64,000 bases of DNA from Siphonodentalium dalli (GCA_032622095.1 CP136061.1:194068369-194132368); one strand, 5' to 3'; positions 40,087 to 52,750 are shown, counted from the stretch's first letter. Numbers and translations are program-made. The notes: a model not told the origin generated them from the sequence alone.

Positions 40087-40680
40087 CCTATAATGGTTAT
40101 ATCCAGGTCTAGAAAATGAATTTTTTTCTTAACCTGAGCCCTCATGGAAAAATTATGAAAAAATCCACCTATCAGTGCTGTTGGTCTGCAAAGTTAAAAA
40201 TCAAAGTAAGCAAATGATTTGACTAATTTAACTGACACTGTAGTTCTATCTTAAATTAAAGTATGGAATGTTTTGGTAACTGTTTGAATATTCTGGAAAA
40301 GTTATGGAATTTTTTTCCTTGGATGGATGTGATGAACCTTAAAGAGGCATTATCTGAGTTCTTGTATTTCATACTTACCACTATACGTGGATATGTTTGA
40401 TGCAGATAATGACACTCTCATTTATGTGCTTTTACATGTTCTGTATGTGTGCTTCTTGTGAAAAAGCTATAAAATGAAGTTCAATGTAATATGATATGCG
40501 CAAAAAAGATCACGATCATTAGTATGTTGCAGACTGATTTTCTGTAAGACATTACACATTAGCCATAATTTAATTATGTCTAATAGTGAATATTGACCGT
40601 CCCATCCAAGCCTGATTATAAAATGTCGATCATTGCTTAAAGCCATTGACACAAACAAAAGCAGAAACACATGCTCAGTT

Positions 40681-40878
40681 TTAACCCTTTGACAACGAGA
40701 GCTGCACTGGAGCAGCATTAAAGATCATGTGCCTTCTCTTATGGGAGACTCGCATATATATGAGAATGCATGGCTTACAAGGTCAAGGTAATTTTGTTAG
40801 GCAAAGCATTCTCTTATATATGCGAGCTCCACAGGATTTTTGAAAAATTTCTGGAAGCTCCAGTCATTGAAGGTTTAA
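40681..40878 (+). mobile_element. Family-B TTAA element
   Basis: It starts TTAACCCTTTGACAACGAGAGC and ends GCTCCAGTCATTGAAGGTTTAA, with family-B palindrome arms and 'TTACAAGGTCAAGGTAA' in the middle. Confidence 0.75.
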
Positions 40879-40883
40879 AGATG

Positions 40884-41805
40884 CATAATCTGAATTAACG
40901 CTTGCAAATTACTATTTCCTTGGCTTCGGAGGTAAAAAATATTTGATGCGAGTCGAGGAACACACAAAGCTCAGTGATCAGATATCGATGTTTGAAATCT
41001 ATTATTTTTCACCACCCATAATTTTAGGTGGCCCAGTAAACAATAAGAAGACTTTCTCTGACCAAATTGCGGATGAAAATGGATAACTCTAAAATTAAAT
41101 GGCTTTTTGTGTCAGATATTTGACAAACCGTCAAAATTTCATTGAACAAAATGATAAATAACAGGTTTTGGGCAATTTTATCGAATCGGATGAGTATCTT
41201 AAAGCCTTTGAAACAGACAGCCCTTGCTTTTCCAAGACCTAATATAATCAACCTTGTATTTTTCTGTTACAAGTAATAATAAAGGAATCATGAAACTGAG
41301 CTGAATTGGAAAGGTAATCCAAATGTTAAAGGTAATCAATTCGATCAGATGGTCCCAATTTCATTAAGTTACAACAACAACAACATTTCTTTAAAATACA
41401 CTTTAGTTATCAGAATTGATTAATTGCAATTAAACAAAATAATGTTAACCACTGTCAACTTTTTTATAAAATTTCCCTAAATGTGTTATTTATCAACATG
41501 TTCTTCCAACGAATATGCCCCCTATTATCTCTTGATTATCATGAAATTTGACTGTATTACCACTTGATTTTAGAGTTATCCATCTTCATCTGCAATTTTG
41601 ACCGAGATCGTCGCCTTGACAAATTTTTTCCAGGTCACAAATAAGTACATACACATGTATCTCGAGAAATAACATATTTCAAAAATTGATATCTGATCAC
41701 TCTGAGCTTTGATGGGTGGGTTCCTCGACTTAAATAATATTTTTAACCCCGGAAGCCAAAGAAATAGTAATTTGGGAGCGTTAATTCGGATTATGCCAAT
41801 CAAGG
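40884..41805 (+). mobile_element. Family-F long foldback element
   Basis: The left arm starts CATAATCTGAATTAACGC and the right arm ends GCGTTAATTCGGATTATG. Each arm extends ~220 bp through 'aaattactatttc.ttggcttc' and 'cgagtcgaggaac'. The interior is AT-rich and non-coding. I could not define a target duplication. Confidence 0.65.
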
Positions 41806-41829
41806 AAGTAGACATGCCTTTAATATAGC

Positions 41830-42634
41830 CGACTGAATTCAATTTATGATGCCTGTCATTTTAGCTCGAACCATTTTGGAAATTATAATCAGGCTTGGCC
41901 CCATCCTCTTGGAGATTTAACATCATTCATTGCCTATCAGTTTCATGTGTGTAATTTTCATGTTCTTCATCTAGAGAAATTCAGAAATATGCTGCTTTTA
42001 ATGATCACATTATAGTCTGTGTAAGTTCTAAAACTTAATGCTACTGAATCATTGTATTCAGAAACTACATCTCTATGAAAATATCCAAAAACCTCTGCTG
42101 TGATACTTTTGTTGATAGTTATCATAAGCTCAAAGTGAATTTTTGGATGAGTATGTGAGAAATGAGTATGTGGTTAAATGAATGGGGTCTAATCCCAGAG
42201 AAGATAACAAAAGGCCAGAAAAATTGGAAGTTTGTGTTTTAAAAACAGGTTCATTGTCTATGGTGCCTCATGTTATTTTTAATATTTGGATACCTTACTT
42301 CTATTGGAATTTTGCAGTATTATATTAAAGCACACTTCAAACATAAAATAACCTTAATAGAAGTTAATAATACTGAAGGGCTATTCCCCCCTCGTAACTT
42401 TTCACTTAAACGGACATGGCTAATTCGAATCCCAAAATTATGTATAAATACTTCTGTTAAGAGGTATCTCAAAACATACAGACGTGGCAGATTTCCGAAC
42501 GAATTTGTGGATATGTTGCTGAATATACGAGATTGTTTCATTTGTGTTGTTTTAATTGCGCATTTTGACCATGGGAAGAACATCTACAGCTGTCTTCACA
42601 CAGAAACGTTTTATAGTAGTTCCTAATTTTGAGG
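41830..42634 (+). other. Intergenic, 118-codon frame of unknown status
   Basis: A plus-strand frame at 42270-42626 (with LFPPRNFSLKRTWLIRIPK ... RRGRFPNEFVDMLLNIRDC) is the longest in the intergenic half outside repeats, but I recognise no family. A minus-strand frame overlaps it, so chance openness is likely. Confidence 0.25.
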
Positions 42635-42760
42635 ATTAACCCTTTCAGTGCCAAGTCCGATTTAAAATTTTGTATCAACCCATATTTCCTTGATAATTAT
42701 TCAAATTTATTGATTATAATAATGTGATACATTGATGGCAAGAGCTCTAAGAGTTAAAAC
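42635..42760 (+). mobile_element. Family-A TTAA element, left half
   Basis: It starts ATTAACCCTTTCAGTGCC and runs to the central AAGAGCTCTAAGAG; the right arm is missing. Confidence 0.7.
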
Positions 42761-43574
42761 AGAGAAAGCAGAAAGTGAAGTTTTTAATTTTTTTTACATG
42801 TTAAGATAATGTAATATTATCTTTTCAGGAAGTTGCACGTTATTCCGTTTCTGATCCCAGAATTGCAATGAATACGATTGTTGCAAAGTTTTATTGGGAC
42901 CCAATCATCTGTTATGACATATAATGCTCGTAGAAAGGTAATTCAGGTATATATCGACCTATTTCGATACTGGGAACAATTCAAAAGCAAATATTATTAG
43001 GTGTATTTTGGAGCGCAAACGCCATGTGGCTTTAAATCCGATTTCATTACTTCAAGCTGGATTTAATTTTTTATGGAGTGTTGACAAAATGACAGACGCA
43101 AATAATTCAGTGTCTGACATTTTAGAAAGCTGTGTTAGCAGAGTAATAGGTATAATTCAGTTGATTCAAATAATTCAGCATATCCATGAATGAAAGCTTA
43201 AAATATTAATGAAAGTACAACTTGTGTCTTTATTACTTTTTCACATATACAACTGCCATCAATATTTAAATATATACTGCACAGTTTGAATACAAGTATA
43301 ATAATTAACTCAAGTTATTAACCCATTCATGACTGGAGCTGCGCTAACGCAACCTTAACTGCCAAATTCCAGATCACATTTCCTGATAATAATTTGTTAT
43401 ACTTGAACATTATTGAGTAGAAACTGAACACTGTTATGCTTTATAACAGAAGTATATTCATATTATGATAAACACTGATAAGTAATAATACTTATGTGAG
43501 ACATATTTGAGCTTCTGAACAAAGTGGAAGTACCATGAATCTTTCACACCCCATCTTTTGTCACATGGTTGATA
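42761..43574 (+). other. Intergenic with an unpaired TTAA end
   Basis: 'TTAACCCATTCATGACTGGAGC' at about 43318 looks like a family-B left end with no matching right end nearby. Nothing else is recognised. Confidence 0.35.
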
Positions 43575-43959
43575 ACTCGTGCCAACAGAAGGGCCCTGTG
43601 CCAATGCATTCTCTTATATATGCGAGTCGACCATAGGTCGCCTCGCATATATAAGAGAATGCTTTGGCTTAACACATTCAAAATTATAAAATTGTTAAAG
43701 AATATAAGAAAAAATGGTAAAAAGTGTTAAAAAAAGATTTTTTTTAGGCCAATGCATTCTCTTATATATGCGAGGCGACCTATGGTCGACTCGCATATAT
43801 AAGAGAATGCATTGGCACAGGGCATAACTGTAACTATCACAATGTGGCCAAGGAGCCGGTTCCAATGATATCCATATTTGTATGGTTCTATTGAGACAGA
43901 CGGAAGATATTTTAGGCTGTTGAAGCTTGTTTTGGCCGGTTTGTTGGGTAAAGGGTTAA
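43575..43959 (+). mobile_element. Family-C TTAA element, left tip missing
   Basis: It matches the two full family-C copies (50034-50431, 57179-57567) from 'CCAACAGAAGGGCCC' to 'TTGTTGGGTAAAGGGTTAA'. It carries two ~68-bp palindromes (GCGAGTCGACCATAGGTCGCCTCGC and its counterpart region). Confidence 0.8.
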
Positions 43960-44349
43960 ATCTGCAGATCATAATAAAAGGCTATCAATACAACGTGGCT
44001 TGAATTAAATGAAATTTCATGAACAAATAATGAATGGTCACAATTTACAGACTATGTCAATCTGTGCACAAGCTTCAAAACAGTGCCTTAGAAATTTTAA
44101 GGTATTATACAGGTGTTGGTAACTTGATATTTATATTATTTTTCTATACTAGTAGGGAAGCTTCCAAAAAAGGCAATAAGCTGTACATATTTGAAGCACT
44201 TGTTCATGAACAACTGATAAAACAGAAAAAATAAAGCAGTCATCTTTATTTAATTTGACACTGTAGCTGTTCTTACTGAAACTTATTTTTATCTAAATAT
44301 GGCATTAAAATGAGTTTTTCTGCTTGTGTTCAGAAGATGGTCTAATTGT

Positions 44350-44625
44350 TTAACCCTTTCTGTACTAAATGGACTCTTCCATGCAGTTATAAAAAGTAAA
44401 TATTGAAATGTTCTATTATTCATTTGGAGGGGTGTTCAGGAAAAATGAACAAGACAACAGTCAGACAAATAGATACACGTGCAGAAAGATCCTATTCATT
44501 GGTTTGGGAATGTTCAGATAATAAGTTCAACATATGGCCATTTGTTAAACTCATTATCTGAACATTTCCCCAAAGGGAACTGCTCATCAATGAGTATTTA
44601 GTAAATTTAGTAAAGAAAGGGTTAA
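44350..44625 (+). mobile_element. Family-D TTAA element, full length
   Basis: It starts TTAACCCTTTCTGTACTAAA and ends AAAGAAAGGGTTAA. It contains the palindrome 'GAATGTTCAGATAATAAGTT ... AACTCATTATCTGAACATTTC'. Confidence 0.78.
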
Positions 44626-44961
44626 CTTTGAAAGAAATTATATTTTTTGTTCACCAGCCACAATTACAGTAAATATTATTTGAAGATCCAAGAATTATTA
44701 TATTCCTTCTTAATTCATATATTGTAGCGTAATAACAAATATAAGCTTGTCATTCATGACTTGTGACAGTCCAAGTTTCCGTCCACTTAAACCAGCTTGT
44801 GTTATTGGTTGTTCTAGATGGTGGTTGACGTTGAACATCCATTCCATTACTCTCCTTTGTCAGAGTTTACACCAGACTCTCGGGCAGGATTTTCCATCAA
44901 TTGTAATCGGCTTTATCCTACATATCAATACAGAATGTTATATTTATCGTAAAGAGTGATA

Positions 44962-45149
44962 CAGTAATGTCCTAAATAATCAACTCCTTAACCACTGATG
45001 AATTATGGGTAATTTTTCAGGATTTAGTCAGAAATATGGCTTGTTGCCAATCATCGATGAATGGCAACAAGCCATATTTCCGACTAAATTTTGAAAAATT
45101 ACCCATAATTCTGCTGTAGTTATGGAGTTAATTATTTAGGGCATTACTG
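44962..45149 (+). mobile_element. Family-E palindromic MITE
   Basis: CAGTAATGTCCTAAATAATC ... GGGCATTACTG, palindrome centre 'CCAATCATCGATGAATGGC'. TA precedes the left end. Confidence 0.78.
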
Positions 45150-45726
45150 TGCTGTAATCTAGATTTTATGTTAAAATACATATAGATTATGCTGTGTAAC
45201 TTGGAAGTAATCACATTTTTTATGTTGGTAAAAGACGAGTTCGTCTAGTTCCGATTTATTGTAAACAATATGATAGATTGTATTTTTTCTTGGGCCAAAA
45301 TTTTTTATTATTGGAGTCTCAGACAATCTTTTTTGTGAATCAATGAGGGAGAGAGGACTTTATTTTTTATTTTTTGTGTGCATCATAAGGATGGATCATG
45401 ATAACTTCCCTTATCTAGTAAAAGTCAGAAAATGTAGAGGGAACTGTATCCTCGATGTTAACCAGCATCTAATACAATCGATATCGCAAGCTGGTTTAAG
45501 TAGGAGGAAAGTTTGACTAGACTTCTAAATAAGTACATATGACAAGGAGTTTTGGAATAGACATTTACCCGGTGATCTACTGTCCTGATCTGTATTCTTT
45601 GACAAGTTCTTAATATGTTCAATTGTTTGGCATGACATTTGATGTTAATGCTCATATTTTTTATTTTTTTGGATAGATTCGTTGTAAATTAGCAATATTG
45701 ACTGTGTAGTATAAAGTTACTGAACA
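45150..45726 (+). other. Intergenic, nothing recognised
   Basis: AT-rich, no coding signal or shared repeat. Confidence 0.4.
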
Positions 45727-45873
45727 TATATGAGGATGCACTGCAAGATAAATATTGTTTGGCCAATGTATTCTCTTATATATGCGAGGTTCCCTATGGG
45801 AGACTCACATATATAAGATAATGCACAGGGTTTTCGCAAATTTCAGGAAGCTCCAGTCATGGAAGGGTCAATC
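45727..45873 (+). mobile_element. Family-B element, left-truncated
   Basis: It carries the palindrome GCGAGGTTCCCTATGGGAGACTC and ends AGCTCCAGTCATGGAAGGGTCAA (TTAA decayed to TCAA). Confidence 0.65.
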
Positions 45874-46839
45874 TGAGCTTCCACTTGTTCCTTGAATAGA
45901 GATATTTTGTTGAGGTAGATTCCATGCAATGAGCCTGAACAGGTTTTTGTCAAAAATTTCAAGTTGGATTTTTCGTACCTAATCATCAGCAGCTGTAGAT
46001 TTCAGATCAAAAATAGGTTGAGATTGTTTTAGACAAAATCTTTTTTGAGATTGAATTGGCCATCAGTTGACAAATTTTGACCATAAGGGGTGTAATAGGT
46101 TGGAAATTTTTAACTCAAGGGAAAGGACGCAAATATTTTTCCTGCAGGATGGAAGTTTTTTTTGCAAATAGAAATGAATAGTTGGACATCCCCCCCCCTC
46201 AGCAAAGACCCTCTAGCCATGTCCATGCTCATCAAACTTCAGAGGCCACCACCAGCATGCCCCTTTTGCAATCAAGTCAACGAGAACATTAAATATTTGA
46301 GTCAAGACTCAAAAGATGAAGCTAGCATCTACTCATCACAAGAAAATTAGCATTGATGAAATAACTAAACCTCTTCACTGCGAAAGATAATTATAGAACA
46401 ATTTAGAGTGACACCACTTAACCCAGATGCGTGCTGGCTGTGAGAGACCTGTTCATTGTGTGCTGAATTGTTGACGTTCTAGCAATCTCCCATTGTTAAA
46501 TAAATGTAATGGTTGAAAACAATGTAGCAAAGCTCGCCTTTATAAACTCTGCTACTCTTCGCCGGGCCCAGAGTATCTGCTATTCACCATTATCTTCTCC
46601 AGTTTATTTATTTTCTTCCACTCATAACATTCATTCGAAACCAACAGCCGTCGCCTCGTAACCCCTGACCTCACTTATTTACAGCTATCCAAGAGTAATA
46701 ACTCTATCTCTCTCAAACACAAAACAGTCTCTCTGATGTCCAATCATTCGTTAACAATGGTGATATAATATGAAAATCCAAATACTGACCCCAGAGACAA
46801 TGCTATTATCTGGGTCTCTTGAGACACATCTAACATTAT

Positions 46840-47074
46840 TTAACCCTTTCATGATGGGAGCTGCGCCGGTGCAGCATTAAGGATCCTGTGCCAGTGCATT
46901 CTTTTATATTTATGAGCCTCCCATAGGGAGCCTTGCATATATAAGAGAATGGCCTGGCTTACAAGGTCAAGGTATATATTATTAGGCCAATGTTTCTTAT
47001 ATATGCGAGGCTCGCATATATAATAGAATACATTGGCTCAAAATTTCAGGAAGCTCCAGTCATAGAAGGGTTAA
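46840..47074 (+). mobile_element. Family-B TTAA element, full length
   Basis: It starts TTAACCCTTTCATGATGGGAGC and ends GCTCCAGTCATAGAAGGGTTAA. It has two palindromes separated by 'CTTACAAGGTCAAGG'. It is a good reference copy for the family. Confidence 0.82.
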
Positions 47075-47668
47075 ACATAGAAATACACTATTCCCAACAC
47101 TCAATTTGAATGCTCAGACTTAGTAAGGAGTAATGGCTGCAATTGCACTAAAATAGGTCAGTTCTCAGTACAGTCGTACACCACATGCCATGATATTTTA
47201 CTTCCATACTGAGTTATAGCAGTGGTGAGGTTAAAACTTAAAAGATTCAGTATAAATGCCCTGTGATTGACAATAATATGTCTTATATGCACAATAACTT
47301 TTTGTTTACTGTCACCTTGTATATGCTTCACCTGTCTGATTATGTGCATAGACTTCTAAATTGCAGTATCGTAGCAAATTCTTATTTGATGCCATTTTGT
47401 AGCAAAATAGGATACATAAACATGTAGCATAATGTATCTGATACTTGTAAAGACCTCCAGAGATAATATAGTTAACATTATAAGGTCTTTTCATTCCTGT
47501 GTTTGTTTCTGAATCAAACCCCGTTTTAACACTTTTATTACTGAATGGGAATATATCTTAGATTTTATTTCTATTCAGCCTTTAAAAACTTTGGTGGTCA
47601 GTTTGAGAATTACCTTTACACGAACAGTTGGTGAATTTTGCTCAAGAATCCGGTATATCATTTATTTA

Positions 47669-48556
47669 TTCACCCTTTCATGAAGGGAGTTGTGCTGATG
47701 CAGCATTAACTCTTTCACTGCCAATCTCGCATAAATGCGAGTTACCCAGTTGCTGCCAATTGCGCATTTATGTGAATTCGGGGGTGCATCTGGTATAAGG
47801 GATGTAATTCTATTGGTTTGTTACATTACGAAGGGGGTTCGGTTATTTACTATAGAGTGATGGTGTGTGCTGATAATTTAGAAGAAAGGTCAGTCAAGGT
47901 CATGCTACTCCTGAAGTTATATGAGTACAGTTCAAGCCAGAATATTATACCATTGACGAATTCACTAATGGTGGGATGCGATTGATGAGTGGAAATTAGC
48001 ATCATAATTGTTCCCATACGAAAAATACAATAGTTTTATGTACAGTAGTAATAACTATACTGGTGTATGACTATAGTATACAATGTTATAATGTAGCAGA
48101 TTATGGTTTAACTACAGTAAATAGTATGCATCTATGCTCTACCATAGTTATAATATAGTAATACTATGATTAAAAAAACTTCCAAAAAACATAAATTAAA
48201 TCAAATCCAAGGCGGCTGGTGATAGGTCATTGCCATATATACCCCCATGTGAAATTTCAACTAAATACATCAACAATAACCTGATAGTCATTGCATTACC
48301 CATATATACATAAAATACTTGTATTTACATCCAGAATGCTTGGCACTAGGGTGTATGTCCATGTGGCGGCAAAAGAGTTAAAGACCATGTGATAGTACAT
48401 TCTCTTATATAAGAGAATGCACTGAGTAAATATTGTTAGGCCAGTGCATTCTAGTATATATGCGAGGCTCCCTATGGGAGACTCATATATATAAAAGAAT
48501 GCGTTGGCACTGGGTTTTCGCAAACTTTCAGGAAGCTCCCATCATGGAAGGGTTGA
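47669..48556 (+). mobile_element. Family-B element split by a nested TTAA element
   Basis: The left part starts TTCACCCTTTCATGAAGGGAG and runs to 'gcagca'. The right part resumes 'agaccatgtg' and ends TCCCATCATGGAAGGGTTGA. Both outer TTAA sites have one substitution, so this copy is older than its passenger. Confidence 0.75.
47706..48381 (+). mobile_element. Nested 676-bp TTAA element with distinct ends
   Basis: It is flanked by intact TTAA at 47706-47709 and 48378-48381. Termini are TTAACTCTTTCACTGCCA and, from the other end, TTAACTCTTTTGCCGCCA. Subterminal 'CTCGCATAAATGCGAG' forms a small hairpin. It is non-coding. Removal restores the family-B sequence 'gcagcaTTAAagaccatg', so the pre-insertion site is known. 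Confidence 0.82.
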
Positions 48557-49047
48557 TAGTTATCAGGATCTCAATAGTTGAGTATCAAATTAACTTTAAG
48601 TTAACTTGAATTGTGTTGGATATTGAATCCAACTGAACATGCAAAGAATTTAATTGTTTCTAATGATTTATTTTCATAAATATATGCATAAATATAAAAC
48701 TTATTTAATGAAATAAATACACATGAATGGGTATAAAGTATAAACATGGTCTATTCCAAATATTTTGGTGCACAACTGCTTGATGATACCTCACCAATAG
48801 ATGTAAAAAAGCTTATTATGTCCTCTTTAATTAAATGATAAGCATGATCATTTTGGAAATTAATAAAAAAAAAAATTATTGAGTCCATATCTATTTGTCC
48901 AAGTAATTAATTACTTTCAATTACTTGTAATCGAGAAATTACTCTCAATTTCTTGAGAAAAAGTAATTAATTTCAGCCAATTACAATTACCCCATCCCAG
49001 TGTGAGATAACTGCCATCGGAATATAGTTCTCTCTGAATGACACTTG

Positions 49048-49848
49048 CAGAATGAGGTCCCCCGAGGGTGAATTTCATGACAATATCGCGCATGGCGGGC
49101 TAGCATCCCCAACTTCACCCTCTAGGAAGTTCATTCTGCTTAGGCCTCAACTGCTATGGGAGACCTAAGATCACATTGAAGTTGGTGATGTTCACTCATT
49201 AGTCTATGCATTTTATCTTCTGCAAATTAGGGGATAGAAACTGAACAGAAGGGAAAAAGAAACTAAAAACAATGTTAATTTTAGACAATATATACTTCCA
49301 AGAAGATGAGGCCTAATCAGAATGAAGTCCCCAGAGGGTGAATTTGGTGATGCTTGCCCACTATGCAGGGTAGCATCACTAAATTCACCCTCTGGGGATC
49401 TCATTCTGCAAATGTCAGATACTCTATATCCAGTCTTAAAGTCTGTGAGATCAAGCCTGAATTTAGTGTCATTTGCAGAATGAGGTCCCCAGAAGGTGAA
49501 TTTAGTGACGCTATCCCGCATAGCGGGCTAGCATTACTAAATTCACTAAATTGGGGACCTCATTCTGCTTAGGCCTCATCTTCTCTGGAAAGTTTCTTTA
49601 TTATAAAATTTCTTTTTTAGTTTAGTTTCTCTATATCCCCAAATTGGCAGACAACACATTGCATAATCGAGGTTCCCAATGGGGGGTGTACAGCACAATA
49701 ATCACCATTTGGAAACTTCAATCTGAGTCTTTGTCTCCCATAGCAGATGAGGCCATGCAGAATGAGGTCCCCAGAGGGTGAATTTAGTGATGCTAGTCTG
49801 CTATGCGGGATAGCATTACTAAATTCATCCTCTGGGGACCTCATTCTG
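49048..49848 (+). repeat. Row of four 91-92 bp hairpins
   Basis: Hairpins at 49048-49138, 49318-49408, 49476-49567 and 49758-49848 each start CAGAATGAGGTCCCCAGAGG (with minor changes) and end in the inverse. The ~40-bp arms meet at a loop with 'CCCGCATAGCGGGCTAG'. The spacers also share words ('gatgaggcctaa', 'agactaaactcaggc'). One arm occurs alone at 31981-32027 in WNK intron 12. Confidence 0.85.
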
Positions 49849-50033
49849 TAAATGACAGGCTCAGACTAAACTCAGGCTTGTATGAGATCTTCCACAGCAG
49901 AATGCAAAGGTTTAGATTGAAAACTTCTAACTTCAGCTGTCAAGAAATATCAGACTATACTTGTGAATAATAATTCAATCATAATCTGTCAATCCACGGA
50001 ATACTATAAAACAATTGGTCACACATTTAGCCA

Positions 50034-50431
50034 TTAACCCTTTACCCAACAAACCGGCCAAAACCGGCCAAATAAAGCTTCAACAGCCTAAAATATCTTC
50101 GGTCTGTCTCAATAGAACCATACAAATATGGATATCATTGGAACCGGCTCCTTGACCACATTGTGATAGTTAGTTATGCCCTGTGCCAATGCATTCTCTT
50201 ATATATGCGAGTCGACCATAGGTCGCCTCGCATATATAAGAGAATGCATTGGCCTAAAAAAAATCTTTTTTTAACACTTTTTACCATTTTTTCTTACATT
50301 CTTTAACAATTTTATAATTTTTAATGTGTTAAGCCAATGCATTCTCTTATATATGCGAGGCGACCTATGGTCGACTCGCATATATAAGAGAATGCATTGG
50401 CACAGGGCCGTTCTGTTGGGTAAAGGGTTAA
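50034..50431 (-). mobile_element. Family-C TTAA element, full length, minus
   Basis: Both ends read TTAACCCTTTACCCAACA inwards? On the left it is TTAACCCTTTACCCAACA; on the right TGTTGGGTAAAGGGTTAA with TTAA preserved. It is nearly identical to 57179-57567 in opposite orientation, apart from a short duplicated 'ttggccggtt'-type stretch. Two ~68-bp palindromes inside. Confidence 0.85.
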
Positions 50432-50495
50432 GGTTATTTCTCGATAACCTATATTTATTGATCACTTTCCGTAACAAAAATGACAGTAGCATCGA

Positions 50496-50591
50496 ATGAT
50501 ATGACCATGCCTATATACCGCATGTACATGATATGACCATGCCTATATACCGTATGTACATGATATGACCATGCCTATATACCGCATGTAC
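50496..50591 (+). repeat. 32-bp minisatellite, three units
   Basis: Three almost exact units of 'ATGATATGACCATGCC...' with a 32-bp period, starting at 50496, 50528 and 50560. Confidence 0.88.
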
Positions 50592-51919
50592 ATGAAAACT
50601 ATTTGACACTTCCTATGATTTAAAAGGGAATTTCAATGTTGCATCACAATTCCTTTGGATATGACTGCCCTGCCAATAACCTTACTGATAACCCTCAGTG
50701 CACAAGTAATTAGAGAAATCAGTAAGACTCGTGCTAACATTTACAAAGAAATGAAATTGAAAGCCCAAATATATCAAGAACATGTGTAAAGCACTCGCCA
50801 TTATATAATCACTTGCTATTAGCCAATGCAAAATGTTGAATTGATGATGTTACTTGATCATTTGATAATTATAAGTCTGAGAGCGTGTCTGTTTCAACTT
50901 TATGCCTCGAGAGATGTTCACCCGTTTTATTTCTACCTATGGTGGTTCTCCTGCGAAATGACTTATTAAATTATAGGCGATAGCTCTTGTTTTTATTAAG
51001 GTTATGCGCTATAACCGAATATTTTGAAGACAAATTTACTACAACATGCTGTGCATAATTTGTCTCAAACTTTTCGTTTATAACTGCATAACCTTAATTG
51101 AAACAAGAGTAATTTTTTAACTATATTGTGACCATTCGTATAGTTTGTTGATAACCTCGGTAAAACACAGTGTGAATGTTACACAAGAGTAGCTGTCTTA
51201 TTTGATGCTGACTTTTGTATGCACATTACGGCTCTCATTAACAACTAACTGTGTTGCACGGACGTCATATCGGAAATAGAATGCAGATGGTTGACTACTG
51301 GATAATACTTGCATGCCGCGGGTGTATAATTATAGTTTGTTATGCTTGAATGGTGTTAGAAGTTTTATCAAACTAAACCTCCCCATATCTCAACTCACTT
51401 GTCCATTACACATACGAGTGATAAGCCATTGTTGATTTTGTACAATAGAACAAACAAACATTCACAAAATGTAATGCAGATATTATTTGATCATCTTGTT
51501 GAAGTAGCATTGACTTGATTCATCTATTACATTTGAAACTTTAAATATGTGAGCTTACATCATGAGCATTTCGTGTTAGATTCAAATTTTTTGAACCTGG
51601 CCAGTTTTGATGAAAACTATTAATTAATGTTCTATTATTATGTTATGAAAGGGCTGTGGAACTTCATATGATGCTATAATACATGTATGTGTATGCACGG
51701 AAATCATCCATCTGTCACCCAGAATATCAACAAAATTCTGAACATTTAATTTTCATTTTAAAGTTACTCTTCCTGTTCACCATGACACGCCCCTTAGTCA
51801 TGAGGCAAGAAGTAATTGATTTAGCATTCCATGGATTTCATACACATTACTACCTTATTAGAGCCCTTTATCATGATAGTCCAGCAGTTTTCTGCACCAG
51901 TACTACACTGAACAGGATG
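50592..51919 (+). other. Intergenic with a small foldback
   Basis: 50984-51110 is an imperfect inverted repeat (AGCTCTTGTTTT ... ATTAAGGTTATGC against GCATAACCTTAAT ... AAACAAGAG). Its outer 'GCTCTTGTT' matches family-G ends. Nothing else is recognised. Confidence 0.45.
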
Positions 51920-52128
51920 TTAACCCTTCCATGACTGGAGCTTCCTGCAATTTTGCGAAAACCCTGCGCCAATGCATTCTCTTATATATGCGAGTCTCCC
52001 AGAGAGTATGGGCCTAACAATATTTACCATGACCTTGTAAGCCAGTGCATTCTCTTATATATAAATGAATGAACTTGCATAGGACCTTTAATGCTGCACG
52101 AGCGCAGCTTCCACCATGAAAGGGTTAA
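51920..52128 (+). mobile_element. Family-B TTAA element
   Basis: It starts TTAACCCTTCCATGACTGGAGC and ends CTTCCACCATGAAAGGGTTAA; the palindromes are partly deleted. Confidence 0.75.
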
Positions 52129-52345
52129 TTGTACACCAGGGCATCTGTTATTTAAAATTTATCAACAAACTTGTGGCTGAAATTTGAGTCATGGTTTCCC
52201 CTCATCATAGTATGATCATGTGATCAATGCAGAACCAGTACCAAATAACCAGATGAAATGATACTTATGGTGCAGCTCGGTGGGTCTGAAATAAAATAAA
52301 TATGCATGTGGAAATATCAGAATGGTTTTAAATCAATTTAGAGCT

Positions 52346-52750
52346 TAAAGGTACTCAATCCGATCAGACGGTCCCTATATCATCAGGTTATCAACTATAG
52401 CTGTCAACTATGGTATAAAACTTTCCAAAAGTGTTATTTATCAACATGTTGTTCCAACAAAATATGGCCATATTATCACTTGAGTATCAAAAAATTTGGC
52501 CGCATTACCACTTGATTTCTTGATTTTAGAGTTATACATCTTCATCCGCAATTCTGTCCGAGACCATCGGTTTGACGACTTTTTTCTGGGCCACAAATAA
52601 GTACACATTTCGAGAAATAAAATATTTAAAAAATCGATATCTGATCACACTGAGCTTTGATGAGTGGGTTCCTCGACTCGAATCAAATATTTTTTACCCC
52701 TGAAGCCAAAGAAATAGTAATTTAGGGGTGTATAATCGGTTTTCATTTGT
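52346..52750 (-). mobile_element. Family-F repeat, single copy
   Basis: It starts TTAAAGGTACTCAATCCGAT and carries 'tgatcac.ctgagctttgatg.gtgggttcctcgactcgaatc' and 'gaagccaaagaaatagtaattt', as in 41540-41805. Confidence 0.6.

Noticed and set aside
42270-42626. 118-codon intergenic frame as a gene
   Set aside because: No recognisable motif, no splice or start context, and an overlapping open frame on the other strand.
49048-49848. CRISPR-like array
   Set aside because: The repeats are long hairpins with unequal spacers in a eukaryotic intergenic region, not short direct repeats with uniform spacers.
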